Source of the DNA: Bin80 sp965261255
Lineage (GTDB): Bacteria; Bacteroidota; Rhodothermia; Rhodothermales; Bin80
Reading direction: 5' to 3'
DNA: 64,000 nucleotides
Assembly: GCA_965261255.1 (NCBI GenBank)
Contig: CBDHCQ010000004.1
Span: 310,001 to 374,000, forward strand
Made by a program: the position numbers and the translations under genes. The stretch's first letter is position 1. Every line of letters begins with the position of its first letter. Shown in pieces: positions 25,111 through 34,326 of this stretch. The notes beneath the pieces were generated by a model that made no database searches, was not told the origin of the DNA, and was given only the letters and a program-made list of their open reading frames with translations.

Positions 25111-27450
25111 CTAAAGCCCCAGATCACGTTTCTTGAGTAAAAAGAGTCCTTCGTCAATGCCGGTTACGGCAATGGTACCGCTTTCGAAGTAAGGATAATT
25201 GCTCCATGAACCGATGAAGCCGGGAGCATCGGGGATCAGTGTGACCATATCAAAGTGGCCAACCTCCACCGGATTACCTCGATCACTGATATCAAATATG
25301 CGCAGGCCGCTGGCGTAATTGGACTGGTACATGAAGTCACCCTGGATGTATAGATTGTGATCGCTGGAGGCGTTTCCAGAATAATATTCGTCGACTAGCT
25401 GCGGATCTTCCAAGTCTATGACATCCCATACGAGCGTGCGGGTTCCTTCTATGTTACCGCTCATTTCATCCAGCTCATCATTCATATAGTAGAAGGCATG
25501 ATCATCTGTAAGCCAACCCTGGTGTGCGTAGGATACATTGGGATAGCTGGCATTGGAGAGCGCAATCGGATTCTCCTTGTCCGTGACGTCAGCAATACTG
25601 AGCGCGGTCTCGTTTGAATTGAAGCAGACCTCTTGATTTTGATATCTGGTATCCGGGCCCTCATAGATTACACATTGTGCATCGTGGCTATATCCAGTAC
25701 CCCTTCGGCCTGTTTCGGTGTCCGAAAAACAACCGGTGAACTGTGGATTCAACGGATCCGTGAGGTTCACCATGTGCAATCCTCCTCCGCAGGATTCTCC
25801 GCTACCGCCGACTCCGACTATATAGGCGTAGCCACTGGCTTCGTTGATTACGATATTATGCGCGCTGCCGACTCCGTCATAGACGGTAAGTGGTGAAAAA
25901 TCCGCGGGCATTTCCTGTACATCTCGCAACGTACGTAAGTCGAATACCTGCATTCCATGGGGGCCGGCACCATCTGCTACAATGAACGCATGATCATTGT
26001 AAACTTTGATGTCGCGCCAGCTGCTCGGGCGCGCCCCTTCGGTCAGGGGCAGATCGCCAACGAAGACGGGCATTGCAGGGTCGGATATGTCAACGAAGGC
26101 GGTGCCGTCGGTGCGGCCAACAAGCGCGTATTCCTTTCCGGTTTCGGGGTCAGTCCAGCCCCAAATGTCATTCAGGCTCGTATTTGCTTCGCCGCCAAGG
26201 TCACTGATGGACACGAAAGAGAGCATATCAACATTGCTGCAGCCGAATTGATCTGCCTGCCCATCGTTGCAGTCAACCGGGCCGGAGCTGGCCAATGCGA
26301 CCTCCGGGACCATCGCCAGCCGTTCTGTACGATTCAGGTCCGCGTCTGTAAAGACTACGGCCCCGAGTCCGTAGTTTGGTCCGGAGGCCAGGAGTGCGAC
26401 CTGATCTCCGTGAACAGCGATTGCACGCCCAAGGCCCCCCTCTGTATCCCCAGGCTCGAGACTGGCATTAAGCGTCCATGCATCACCATCCTTGATGTAC
26501 TTATTTATGCCGGCATCTTCATCCACCAGCAAATACGTTTCGCCTGCCTGCATGGTGAGTCGGCCGAACGCAGCACCTTGTATGCTCATGAGACTGTCCA
26601 ATGCTATACTGGTCGACCATACGCCTGCATCACCTTTCATCAATTCAAGCACCGGTCCAGTAGCTGAAGTAGCAGTAAAGCTGATGGGGCCTTCCTCCCG
26701 CTGCCTCCGATCTCTGAAGGACAACCCTGGAGCGGGTGCTATAACATTACCTGAACCCAGTACGAAAAGGGATCTCCCGAGTCTGTAATTCCCCGGAGAC
26801 GAAAGTTCCGCTTCTTGCATGTACCCATCTTCGGAGTGTGAGAAGACGTACACAGCGCCCGCCAGATCATCACGATCGGGAGCTCCAACAAAAACACGTT
26901 CACCATCGGTAGCTACGCTGCTGCCGAAACCATCATCCTCCCCAGGCATGTCCGCCGAGACCATAAACGTCAATGGGGAATCCGAACCTGCGCCATGAAT
27001 AACATGTGCCGAATTGTTGCCTGGTGCTCCGATCACAAGGATATCGCCATGCAAATCCAGAGCAGCCCCAAATCCAGAGGTAGTATCTGGGCCGGTTTCG
27101 ATGCCAGCCATCATCCAGCCGGTCTCGCCTCGCTGGTATAGGAACACTTGTCCAGTGCCATTTTGGTACCCTGGAGCCCCGATTGCCAACAGGTCGCCGT
27201 CAAGAACTGCGGTTTGTCCAAATCCTGTTCTTGGAGCGGCTTCCGGTACCAGGACCGTGGCTGAATGGCTCCATTCACCTTCCGACTGGTGGAAGAACTG
27301 GAGGGCTGCGGAGTACTCATCGGTAGCTGGTTGCGCAGAAATGAGCTCTCCGTCACCCAGTACCAAACCGGACGAAAAACGCAGGCTGGTTTCCTGAGCA
27401 AAAGTGTCTGTTACAAACAGACATAGAAGGAGTGTGAATAGGAGTCGCAT
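25111..27450 (-). CDS. Secreted choice-of-anchor-B family protein with FG-GAP and LVIVD-type repeats (copy 1)
   Basis: The product has 779 residues, with signal peptide MRLLFTLLLCLFVTDTFAQ. Residues about 25-380 contain FG-GAP/integrin-like repeats (TGFGQTAVLDGDLLAIGAP, FGAALDLHGDILVIGAP, GFGSSVATDGERVFVGAP). Residues about 410-779 are of the choice-of-anchor-B type with LVIVD-like blades (ALVGRTDGTAFVDISDP, GLRIFDISDRGNPVEVG). The bridging segment has GPVDCNDGQADQFGC. It is probably a Ca-binding extracellular or cell-surface propeller protein; function is unknown. The C-terminus (LKKRDLGL) lacks an obvious T9SS sorting domain. Nearly the whole length aligns with copy 2. Confidence 0.82.
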   Translation of the reverse strand: MRLLFTLLLCLFVTDTFAQETSLRFSSGLVLGDGELISAQPATDEYSAALQFFHQSEGEWSHSATVLVPEAAPRTGFGQTAVLDGDLLAIGAPGYQNGTGQVFLYQRGETGWMMAGIETGPDTTSGFGAALDLHGDILVIGAPGNNSAHVIHGAGSDSPLTFMVSADMPGEDDGFGSSVATDGERVFVGAPDRDDLAGAVYVFSHSEDGYMQEAELSSPGNYRLGRSLFVLGSGNVIAPAPGLSFRDRRQREEGPISFTATSATGPVLELMKGDAGVWSTSIALDSLMSIQGAAFGRLTMQAGETYLLVDEDAGINKYIKDGDAWTLNASLEPGDTEGGLGRAIAVHGDQVALLASGPNYGLGAVVFTDADLNRTERLAMVPEVALASSGPVDCNDGQADQFGCSNVDMLSFVSISDLGGEANTSLNDIWGWTDPETGKEYALVGRTDGTAFVDISDPAMPVFVGDLPLTEGARPSSWRDIKVYNDHAFIVADGAGPHGMQVFDLRTLRDVQEMPADFSPLTVYDGVGSAHNIVINEASGYAYIVGVGGSGESCGGGLHMVNLTDPLNPQFTGCFSDTETGRRGTGYSHDAQCVIYEGPDTRYQNQEVCFNSNETALSIADVTDKENPIALSNASYPNVSYAHQGWLTDDHAFYYMNDELDEMSGNIEGTRTLVWDVIDLEDPQLVDEYYSGNASSDHNLYIQGDFMYQSNYASGLRIFDISDRGNPVEVGHFDMVTLIPDAPGFIGSWSNYPYFESGTIAVTGIDEGLFLLKKRDLGL

Positions 27451-27775
27451 GATGTTCGGGGGTAGTTTTTGTGAAAATCCAAATAGCGAACATAAATGTA
27501 CTTAAAAGCCTTCAAAAAGGTTGCCAGTCTTCTTGTGACTTAATTTTGCCGCAGCACTTTCGGAGCGTAAAATTGCTTTTTGCACACATAGCTGAGTGCC
27601 GAACTGCTTGGCAGTTACCGATTTTCTCGTACCTGTGGCGACAGTCGTCTCTATTCGCGTGATGTGCAGCCGCTGTCACGGGCCAGTCCACTGAGCGCAT
27701 GCCAACTAGTTTCGAAGTACCCGGCCCTGAAAATCCTAAGACGGATCCCGCCCGTAAGCTAAGCGTGCTTTCGGG
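27451..27775. other. Spacer between the two choice-of-anchor-B genes
   Basis: 325 bases. The half nearer to copy 2 (about 27600-27775) is homologous to the sequence following copy 1 (24930-25110); the other half is AT-richer and should carry the copy 1 promoter. No gene or RNA is seen. Confidence 0.6.
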
Positions 27776-30109
27776 TTAAAGCCCCAAGTCGCGTTTTTTG
27801 AGCAGAAAGAGTCCTTCGCCAATACTAGTTACGGCGATGGTGCCGCTTTCGAAGTAGGGATAATTACTCCATGAACCGATGAACCCGGGCGCATCCGGGA
27901 TCGCCGTGATCATATCAAAGTGCCCGACCTCCACTGGATTGTTACGATCACTGATATCAAATATGCGCAGGCCGCTGGCATAATTGGATTGGTACATGTA
28001 GTCGCCCCTGATGTACAGGTTATGGTCACTGGCAGTGGTTCCGGAATAATATTCGCCGACTACCTGCGGATCCTCCAAGTCTATGACATCCCATATAAGC
28101 GTTCGAGTTCCTTCTACACTACCCCGCATTTCATCGAGCTCGTCATTCATATAGTAGAAGGCATGGTCTTCCGTCAACCAGCCCTGGTGTCCGTAGGCTG
28201 CATGGGGGTAGCTGGCATTGGCAACCGCAATCGGATTCTCCTTGTCCGTGACGTCAGCAATACTGAGTGCAGTTATGTTTGAATTGAAGCAGATCTCACG
28301 GTTTTGATATCTGGTATCCGGGCCTTTATAGACCACGCATTGTGCATCATGGCTATATCCGGTACCGAATCGGCCTGGTCCGGTGTCCGCAAAACAACCG
28401 GGAGACTGTGGATTTAACGGATCCTTGACGTTCACCATGTGCAAACCTCCTCCGCACGTTTCTCCACTACCACTGGCTCCCACGATGTAGGCGTAGCCGC
28501 TGGCTTCGTTGATTACGATATTATGCGCACTATCGACCCCGTCATAGACCGTAATTGGTGAAAAATCTGCAGGCATTTCCTGTACATCTCGCAGTGTACG
28601 CAAATCGAATACCTGCATACCATGGGGGCCGGCGCCATCCGATACGATGAAGGCATGATCGTTGTACACTTTAATATCGCGCCAGGCGCTTGGCCTTGCC
28701 CCTTCAGTCAGAGGCAGATCACCAACGAAGACGGGCATGGTAGGGTCGGTTATGTCAACGAATGCAGTGCCGTCATTGCGGCCGACGAGCGCGTATTCAT
28801 TGCCGGATTCGGGGTCAGTCCAGCCCCAAAGGTCATTCACCTCCCCATCTAATCCGCCACCAAGATCCTTGACTGATACGAAGGAGAGCATATCAACATT
28901 GCTGCATCCGAATTGATTTGCCTGCCCATCGTTGCAGTCAGCGGGGCCGGAGCTGGCCAGTGAGCCTTCTGGAACCATCGCCAGCCTTCCTGTACGATTC
29001 AGGTCCGCGTCTGTAAAGACTACGGCCCCGAGTTCATAGTTCGATCCAGTGGCTAGCAGTGCAACCTGATCTCCGTCAACCGCGATAGCGTCCCCCAGTC
29101 CACTCTCAGCTTCGTTAGGCTCAAGGCTGGCATTAAGTGCCCATGTTCCACCATCCTTGGAGTATTTGTTTAAACCCGTTTCTTCGTTTACCAACAGAAA
29201 CGTTTCGCTTGCCTGGATGTTGATCTGGCCGAACATCCGACCTGGTGTACGCGTGATACTGTCCAATGCTACACTGGTCGACCATACGCCTGTATCTCCC
29301 TTCATCAATTCGAGTACCGGTCCAGTAGTAGAAATACGTCTGGGTGGACCATTCCCCCGCTGCGGCAGATCATTGGCGGACAACCTGAGAGCGGGTGCTA
29401 CAACATTGCCTGAACCCAGTACGAGAAGGGAGCTCCCAAACCTGTAATTCCCCGGAGATGTGAGTTCTGTTTCTTGCATGTATCCATCTTCGGAGTGAGA
29501 GAAGACGTACACAGCGCCTGAAAGATCATCACGATTGGGAGCACCCACATAAATATGCTCGCCATCGGTGGCTACGCTAACACCAAAACCATCGTCCTCC
29601 CCGGGCATGTCTGCCAAGAGTGTATATGTCGAGGGGGCGTCCGAGCCGGCGCCATGAATAACATGTACCGAATTGTTGTTTGGCGCCCCGACCACCAGCA
29701 TATCACCATGCAAGTCCAGAGCAGACCCAAATTCAGAGTTGGGATCGGGGCCAATTTCGATGGCGGCCATTGTCCAGCCTTCCTCGCCTCGCTGGTATAG
29801 AAACACCCGTCCGGTACCATCTTGATAGTACGGAGCCCCGACTGCCAACAGGTCACCGTCAAGAACTGCGGTTAGTCCAAATCCTGATCCTCGAGCGGCT
29901 TCCGGTACCAGAACTGTAGTTGAATGGCTCCATTCACCATTTGACTGATGAAAGATCTGGAGGGCTGCGGAGTATTCATCGGTGGGTGGCTGCACAGAAA
30001 TGAGCTCCCCATCCCCCAATACCATACTGGGAGACAGACGCAGGCTGGTTTCCTGAGCAAAGGTTTCTGCTACAAGCAGACACAAAATGAGCGTGAATAG
30101 GAGTCGCAT
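27776..30109 (-). CDS. Secreted choice-of-anchor-B family protein with FG-GAP and LVIVD-type repeats (copy 2)
   Basis: Starting at the ATG at 30109, which matches the start of copy 1, the product has 777 residues; an upstream ATG at 30142 would add 11 that do not fit a signal peptide. The signal peptide is MRLLFTLILCLLVAETFAQ. The domain order is identical to copy 1: FG-GAP-like repeats (SGFGLTAVLDGDLLAVGAP, GFGVSVATDGEHIYVGAP), a Cys-containing linker (CNDGQANQFGC) and a propeller with FVDITDPTMPVFVG and GLRIFDISDRNNPVEVG. Differences are spread through the N-terminal half, while the C-terminal half is nearly identical, so that half may be under stronger selection or recent gene conversion. 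Confidence 0.82.
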   Translation of the reverse strand: MRLLFTLILCLLVAETFAQETSLRLSPSMVLGDGELISVQPPTDEYSAALQIFHQSNGEWSHSTTVLVPEAARGSGFGLTAVLDGDLLAVGAPYYQDGTGRVFLYQRGEEGWTMAAIEIGPDPNSEFGSALDLHGDMLVVGAPNNNSVHVIHGAGSDAPSTYTLLADMPGEDDGFGVSVATDGEHIYVGAPNRDDLSGAVYVFSHSEDGYMQETELTSPGNYRFGSSLLVLGSGNVVAPALRLSANDLPQRGNGPPRRISTTGPVLELMKGDTGVWSTSVALDSITRTPGRMFGQINIQASETFLLVNEETGLNKYSKDGGTWALNASLEPNEAESGLGDAIAVDGDQVALLATGSNYELGAVVFTDADLNRTGRLAMVPEGSLASSGPADCNDGQANQFGCSNVDMLSFVSVKDLGGGLDGEVNDLWGWTDPESGNEYALVGRNDGTAFVDITDPTMPVFVGDLPLTEGARPSAWRDIKVYNDHAFIVSDGAGPHGMQVFDLRTLRDVQEMPADFSPITVYDGVDSAHNIVINEASGYAYIVGASGSGETCGGGLHMVNVKDPLNPQSPGCFADTGPGRFGTGYSHDAQCVVYKGPDTRYQNREICFNSNITALSIADVTDKENPIAVANASYPHAAYGHQGWLTEDHAFYYMNDELDEMRGSVEGTRTLIWDVIDLEDPQVVGEYYSGTTASDHNLYIRGDYMYQSNYASGLRIFDISDRNNPVEVGHFDMITAIPDAPGFIGSWSNYPYFESGTIAVTSIGEGLFLLKKRDLGL

Positions 30110-30334
30110 GATATTCGGGAGAGGTATCTTCTGAAATTCCATTTGACCTGTCCAGCCTCAAGACAATTGTCGTTGAATAAGTATACTCAAAAAACTCTCT
30201 AAGAGATGGTCAGTTCTCTTCCGGCAACTTATTGTCGTTAGGAGTGCAGAGTAGTTTTTCGCGCACATCGATAAGCCGGACCGCTTCCTCGCTTTGCCTC
30301 GGTTTCCATGTAGCGAGCTGTATACAATATTAGG

Positions 30335-31846
30335 TCAGACTTCGTCGCCCGGAGTGTGGTTTGGCGAGAATGCTTTAAAGAGCTGTTCTTTCCATGCTGC
30401 AAGGCCGAAATAACAGGCAGCCGCTAGGACAAGAGCTCCGGTGGTGATCCACTTGTTATCTAAAGGCAGGGCAGCACCAACCAAAGCCAGTCCTGGGAGT
30501 GAGAGCAGCAAAAAGTCACGGTAAGGTGCAATCCCTTCACGCCACGGAACCCCGGCCAGTCGGAGAATCACAACTAGTTGCAGGCCGCGCACAACTGCTC
30601 CCGTGATGCCGCCCGCAATCAGCATTATATCAACACTTCCAGACAGGCCTCCCAGGATCCAAGCGGCGGACAGGCATATAAGGAGTAGCAGGGCCATCAG
30701 AAAGTCCAGGCGTTGATGCTCGGTGACATCATAGACGCGTGTTAGTGGAGATACGGTTGAGCTGAGGACCAGCCAGGCAGCAATATATGTAGCATAGATC
30801 CCCGACTGTCGATAGGGGGTGCCAAGCCACAATTCAAAGAAATCGGGTCCGGCAAGCATAACGGCAAGAACGGGAAAGAGCCCGATCATGATCAGCCGGC
30901 GATGTACCAGGCTGCTTATTTGGGAAAGGTTGCCGGCTAACTGTGCTTCTGCTGCGCTCACGAAGAAAGGATGGGCTACGGACCGTGCTACGAATGAGAT
31001 TGGAATCCCGATGGCAGCGAACGCCATGCCGTAGAACCCGATCGCATTCTCGGCAACATCAGTCGCAAAAAAGAAGGGGATCAGCAGTATGGTCAGGTGT
31101 TGCATGATTGCGCTAATGGCGGCGGAAGGTGTTGAAAAGAGCGCAAAGCGCCGGTAGCGCACCGCGGCCTGCTGCATCCTTCGCCAGCCAAAAGCTGCAC
31201 GGATCACGGCAGCGCTGCGACGGAAGGCAAGCCAGATAAAAAAGCCGCTGGCAATTACATGCCCAAAAATAAATCCCCCAATATGCCCCGCCTCGTTGGC
31301 GTTTATCGGCGGTGCTCCGGCACCGATACGGCCAACTACCATAGAAGAAGTCAGGGTAACGTGACCTGCGCTGATATGCCTGAAAGCCCGTTTGCGTACC
31401 AGCCAGAACTCCGCGATCTTGCCTGACCGCATGCACACAAGCGCCAGGGGCACCAGCGGTAAATAAGGAGCAATCGCTGGAAAATCCAGGAAGTGGGCGA
31501 TCTCAGTGCTCCATGGCGCGAGAACGGTCAAGAGGACTGCAGCGACGAGCATTACCGCGGTGGATAACCAGATCAGTACGGCTGCGTCCTCGTCTTTTCT
31601 GGGGAGCATGAGAGCATCCTCGTATCGCAACGAAGCGACCGCACCCACCAAAGTTAGTACGGTTACGAAGTATTTGCCTATTCCAATCTCGGCGGGCAGA
31701 TAGAATCGGGAAATGACTCCGAGTGCCGAGTAGCCAATCACCATCACAATGCCGGTACCCGAAAGCAATGTCAGGACAGGCCCCCGCAGTCCCTCCGTTG
31801 AAAACAGATGGTCCAGCCACTTCAGGGTTGAGGAGTTACGTGCCAT
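30335..31846 (-). CDS. Oligosaccharide flippase-like membrane protein (Wzx/MATE-type)
   Basis: The product has 503 residues with about 12-14 hydrophobic segments spread over the whole length, beginning LTLLSGTGIVMVIGYSALGV. Features such as RYEDALMLPRKDEDA after the second helix and the overall layout are typical of polysaccharide-biosynthesis flippases. These move lipid-linked oligosaccharides across the inner membrane. Its start overlaps the upstream membrane-protein gene by 25 bases, so it belongs to the hslV-to-flippase operon and is its last gene. Confidence 0.8.
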   Translation of the reverse strand: MARNSSTLKWLDHLFSTEGLRGPVLTLLSGTGIVMVIGYSALGVISRFYLPAEIGIGKYFVTVLTLVGAVASLRYEDALMLPRKDEDAAVLIWLSTAVMLVAAVLLTVLAPWSTEIAHFLDFPAIAPYLPLVPLALVCMRSGKIAEFWLVRKRAFRHISAGHVTLTSSMVVGRIGAGAPPINANEAGHIGGFIFGHVIASGFFIWLAFRRSAAVIRAAFGWRRMQQAAVRYRRFALFSTPSAAISAIMQHLTILLIPFFFATDVAENAIGFYGMAFAAIGIPISFVARSVAHPFFVSAAEAQLAGNLSQISSLVHRRLIMIGLFPVLAVMLAGPDFFELWLGTPYRQSGIYATYIAAWLVLSSTVSPLTRVYDVTEHQRLDFLMALLLLICLSAAWILGGLSGSVDIMLIAGGITGAVVRGLQLVVILRLAGVPWREGIAPYRDFLLLSLPGLALVGAALPLDNKWITTGALVLAAACYFGLAAWKEQLFKAFSPNHTPGDEV

Positions 31847-33399
31847 ACGGTCCAGGGGCCTGCCTGATAGACAGACTGAAAGTTTTCAGGGGCATCAGCT
31901 TCGCGTCGCACGATGTATTGAAACCCGTAAGTGGTTGATAAACGATGTATCTCTTCGCTCGGCAGCGCTAAATACGCACTGTCCAATGCAGATATGAGGT
32001 TCAGCCCTCCGCGCCGCGGCGGCGTGACAGGTGCCATGTCCAGTAGCCGCGTAAACCATTGTGTCATATAGGGCTGATGGAAGGGGATGGCTTTGAAGTT
32101 CACTACGATAGCACGCTGTGCCTGTGATCTGAAGTGTGCCCAGTGCGGAGGTACAGCAAATACAGCATCCTCGTCGGTCGACTGCCGTGCCCAGGCTGCA
32201 ACCTGCTCGGCAGGATCGGTGATCGGTGCCCGTCGAATACCGAGTGTATCAGGGGAAACAATAAGAAATGTGGCTGTGATGAGCAGTGTTGCGCCAAGCG
32301 CAAAATGTCCGTGGTCAAAGAAGTAGGTTACCGTGCGTTGGTTGAAGCGCTGGATCAGTTGTGCAACGACATTAGACACCATAATGACACAGAACACCTT
32401 GACCAGAACGGTGAGTTTGAAGAGCTGCAGTTTGGTGATCGTATCCACTCGCAGTACCTCACTGCACAAAAAGGACAGTGCACAGAACCCGGCAATAATC
32501 ATCAATGATCGGCGAATGAGCGTGCGATAGACACGGGGCATGCGGGAGAAACAAATAAGCCCCAACCCTAGAAGTACTGCAAAGCCGAATGCTGATTCAG
32601 GGGTGAACGAGGTTGGCATATAGTGGTGCGGCGCTCGAAATTCAAAGAGCATATAGAAGTACGACCAGGGCCCGTCCGGGTGCGGCCGTGTGAGCTGGAA
32701 CCAGATCAGTGGTCCCAAGGCCGGCAGCGCAGCCAATGTAAAACTTCCGGTGAACAGGTAGGCACGCATTGCAGTCCACCCATGTTTCCACAGCAGCAGC
32801 AGTGCACAAACCATAGCTATTTGCAGACCGACCAATGCCTGCATCCAGGTAGCAAGACCCATAAGGATCGCGGCATGTGTTGGCCGGCCACGCACAAAAA
32901 ACACCAGACCCCACAGGCCGAGTGACCAGGCCGGTATGCTTGGAGTAAGTATCCAGGTCACGAGATCATTCCCTCCCAGCGTGAATTTGGGAGTTAACAG
33001 CAGAATTGTGACGACACAAATAGTGGCGGCCAGGCGTTCGCGCGTAAGCTGCAATCCAAGCGTATACAGTGCCATGCTTGTGCCGAACCAACTTGCCACA
33101 TAGAAGAAGAATATGGTTGCATAAAGCCCAAACAGCTTTGCCGGAAGCCAAGCCACAAAGACAAAGAGCGTTCGTGGGCCGAATGATTCCAACTGAACAT
33201 TCACGAACCAGTCCATTTGATAAAGGCTCGCATCAAGGAGGCGCATAAGGTAGGGCAGTACTTCGTCCTGATCGCTGATGGCGTAGTCATAACCGCGCCA
33301 AAAGAGGTACAGCGTCAGGGTAAGAAGGGGGAGATATAGCGGTGGACGCAAGCCCATCCCTGTGAGCAGCCTTGGCCATTGGCCAGTGCGAAGGCACAT
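31822..33399 (-). CDS. Multi-pass membrane protein, DUF6798-like
   Basis: The product has 525 residues and some ten transmembrane segments in the first 400, then a soluble C-terminal part. That part contains WARQSTDEDAVFAVPP and AIVVNFKAIPF, resembling DUF6798 proteins, which look like GT-C-fold glycosyltransferases. Acidic residues in the first outer loop (ISDQDEVLPY) fit the catalytic DxD/ExD position of GT-C enzymes. A role in polysaccharide or lipid-linked sugar transfer, supported by the flippase downstream, is inferred. The family name is from memory of the motif only. Confidence 0.6.
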   Translation of the reverse strand: MCLRTGQWPRLLTGMGLRPPLYLPLLTLTLYLFWRGYDYAISDQDEVLPYLMRLLDASLYQMDWFVNVQLESFGPRTLFVFVAWLPAKLFGLYATIFFFYVASWFGTSMALYTLGLQLTRERLAATICVVTILLLTPKFTLGGNDLVTWILTPSIPAWSLGLWGLVFFVRGRPTHAAILMGLATWMQALVGLQIAMVCALLLLWKHGWTAMRAYLFTGSFTLAALPALGPLIWFQLTRPHPDGPWSYFYMLFEFRAPHHYMPTSFTPESAFGFAVLLGLGLICFSRMPRVYRTLIRRSLMIIAGFCALSFLCSEVLRVDTITKLQLFKLTVLVKVFCVIMVSNVVAQLIQRFNQRTVTYFFDHGHFALGATLLITATFLIVSPDTLGIRRAPITDPAEQVAAWARQSTDEDAVFAVPPHWAHFRSQAQRAIVVNFKAIPFHQPYMTQWFTRLLDMAPVTPPRRGGLNLISALDSAYLALPSEEIHRLSTTYGFQYIVRREADAPENFQSVYQAGPWTVWHVTPQP

Positions 33400-33402
33400 G
33401 AT

Positions 33403-34314
33403 TCAACGTGGGAAGCGAATCTGCGGCGACCGCCGCAAGTGGTAGTACTGTGTCAGCACAGGGCCAAATGTGCGCTTGAATTCGGCTATAGAAGGGGTGT
33501 TTGCACCTACAAAGTCGAATTTGGCTATGCCGGACGTATGGAGAATTGGGAGAACCTCGCCAATCAGTACGGTCATTGCGGGCCCCGGGATGCTACCAGC
33601 AATCCAGTAGTGTGCTGTACGGTCATCATGCAGGATTACTACTCCGCCCTCAACGGTGTTATTGCGTATGGCTGCGAATGTGCGCGCCCATGGTCCCATG
33701 GCCGTCACGACGGTTTCCAGTGCTGCCGGTTTGCCGGGCATGCGGCGTCCATGCCTCTCGTAGCTAGTTACACACAGGTCAATGATTGGGCGTAAGTGAC
33801 AAGGATCTTCCTGAATTCTGTAGCTGGATGTTTTTGATCGCCAAGCCCTGCGTGTACCTTCTGACCAGTCGTCAATGTTGCAGGGGAGGTCAATCATGTA
33901 CGTGAAGAGTGGCCGAACATCCCAGCCGCGCCATTGTGCGGTACGCGGATCTTTCAATTTAACCAGCAGGTCAGCACCTCGGGCTTTCTGCTCGATATGC
34001 TTCAGAAAGTGATCAAGGGGGGCGGTCTGCTTGTGCACTTGGTGCGCAGGTGTGGGTTTGCCCAGAAGTAGCGCAGAATATTGTGTGAAGGGAGGTACGA
34101 CAACACGCCGCAACGGGCCACGCCCTTTTGTGTGCAGCAGCAGTGCGGCATCTTCGCCGCAAAAATGCATGGAAGAATCCAGACCGTACGCTTCATTCAC
34201 GGCTCTTGCGTACCGCAGAGACGTGAACACCGTACGCCCGGGAGCCTCCTCCCAGAGTGCCTGGTAACGCGCGCACGCATCAGCGTTGTCCAGTTTGTAT
34301 GGCGGGGAAACCAC
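33403..34314 (-). CDS. GNAT/FemAB-like acyltransferase
   Basis: The product has 303 residues. It resembles the FemAB-type double-GNAT proteins found in polysaccharide loci: LWEEAPGRTVFTSLRYARAV near the start, RRAWRSKTSSYRI in the middle, then EGGVVILHDDRTAHYWIAGS and the closing FDFVGANTPSIAEFKRTFG. Such enzymes transfer amino-acyl or acyl groups to sugars or peptides. It is cytoplasmic. It starts 12 bases after hslU and ends 3 bases before the next gene, hence in the same transcript. Confidence 0.72.
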   Translation of the reverse strand: MVSPPYKLDNADACARYQALWEEAPGRTVFTSLRYARAVNEAYGLDSSMHFCGEDAALLLHTKGRGPLRRVVVPPFTQYSALLLGKPTPAHQVHKQTAPLDHFLKHIEQKARGADLLVKLKDPRTAQWRGWDVRPLFTYMIDLPCNIDDWSEGTRRAWRSKTSSYRIQEDPCHLRPIIDLCVTSYERHGRRMPGKPAALETVVTAMGPWARTFAAIRNNTVEGGVVILHDDRTAHYWIAGSIPGPAMTVLIGEVLPILHTSGIAKFDFVGANTPSIAEFKRTFGPVLTQYYHLRRSPQIRFPR

Positions 34315-34326
34315 AGGCCAGCCTGG

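Larger units (their letters stand above)
24930..30260. repeat. Tandem duplication of about 2.67 kb (gene plus flanks)
   Basis: Two adjacent units share both the coding sequence and the flanking spacers. The spacer at about 24950-25110 matches that at about 27613-27775, including CAGTTACCGAT and TAAAGCCCCA just before the stops; the upstream spacers at about 27530-27600 and 30215-30285 also resemble each other. The offset between corresponding points (25111 and 27776) is 2665 bases. The spacers have diverged more than the genes. No transposase or inverted repeats are seen, so unequal recombination is the likely origin. Boundaries are approximate. Confidence 0.75.

Noticed and set aside
24930..30260. 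Composite transposon as an explanation for the repeated 2.67 kb units
   Set aside because: No transposase, no terminal inverted repeats and no target duplication; simple tandem duplication is enough.
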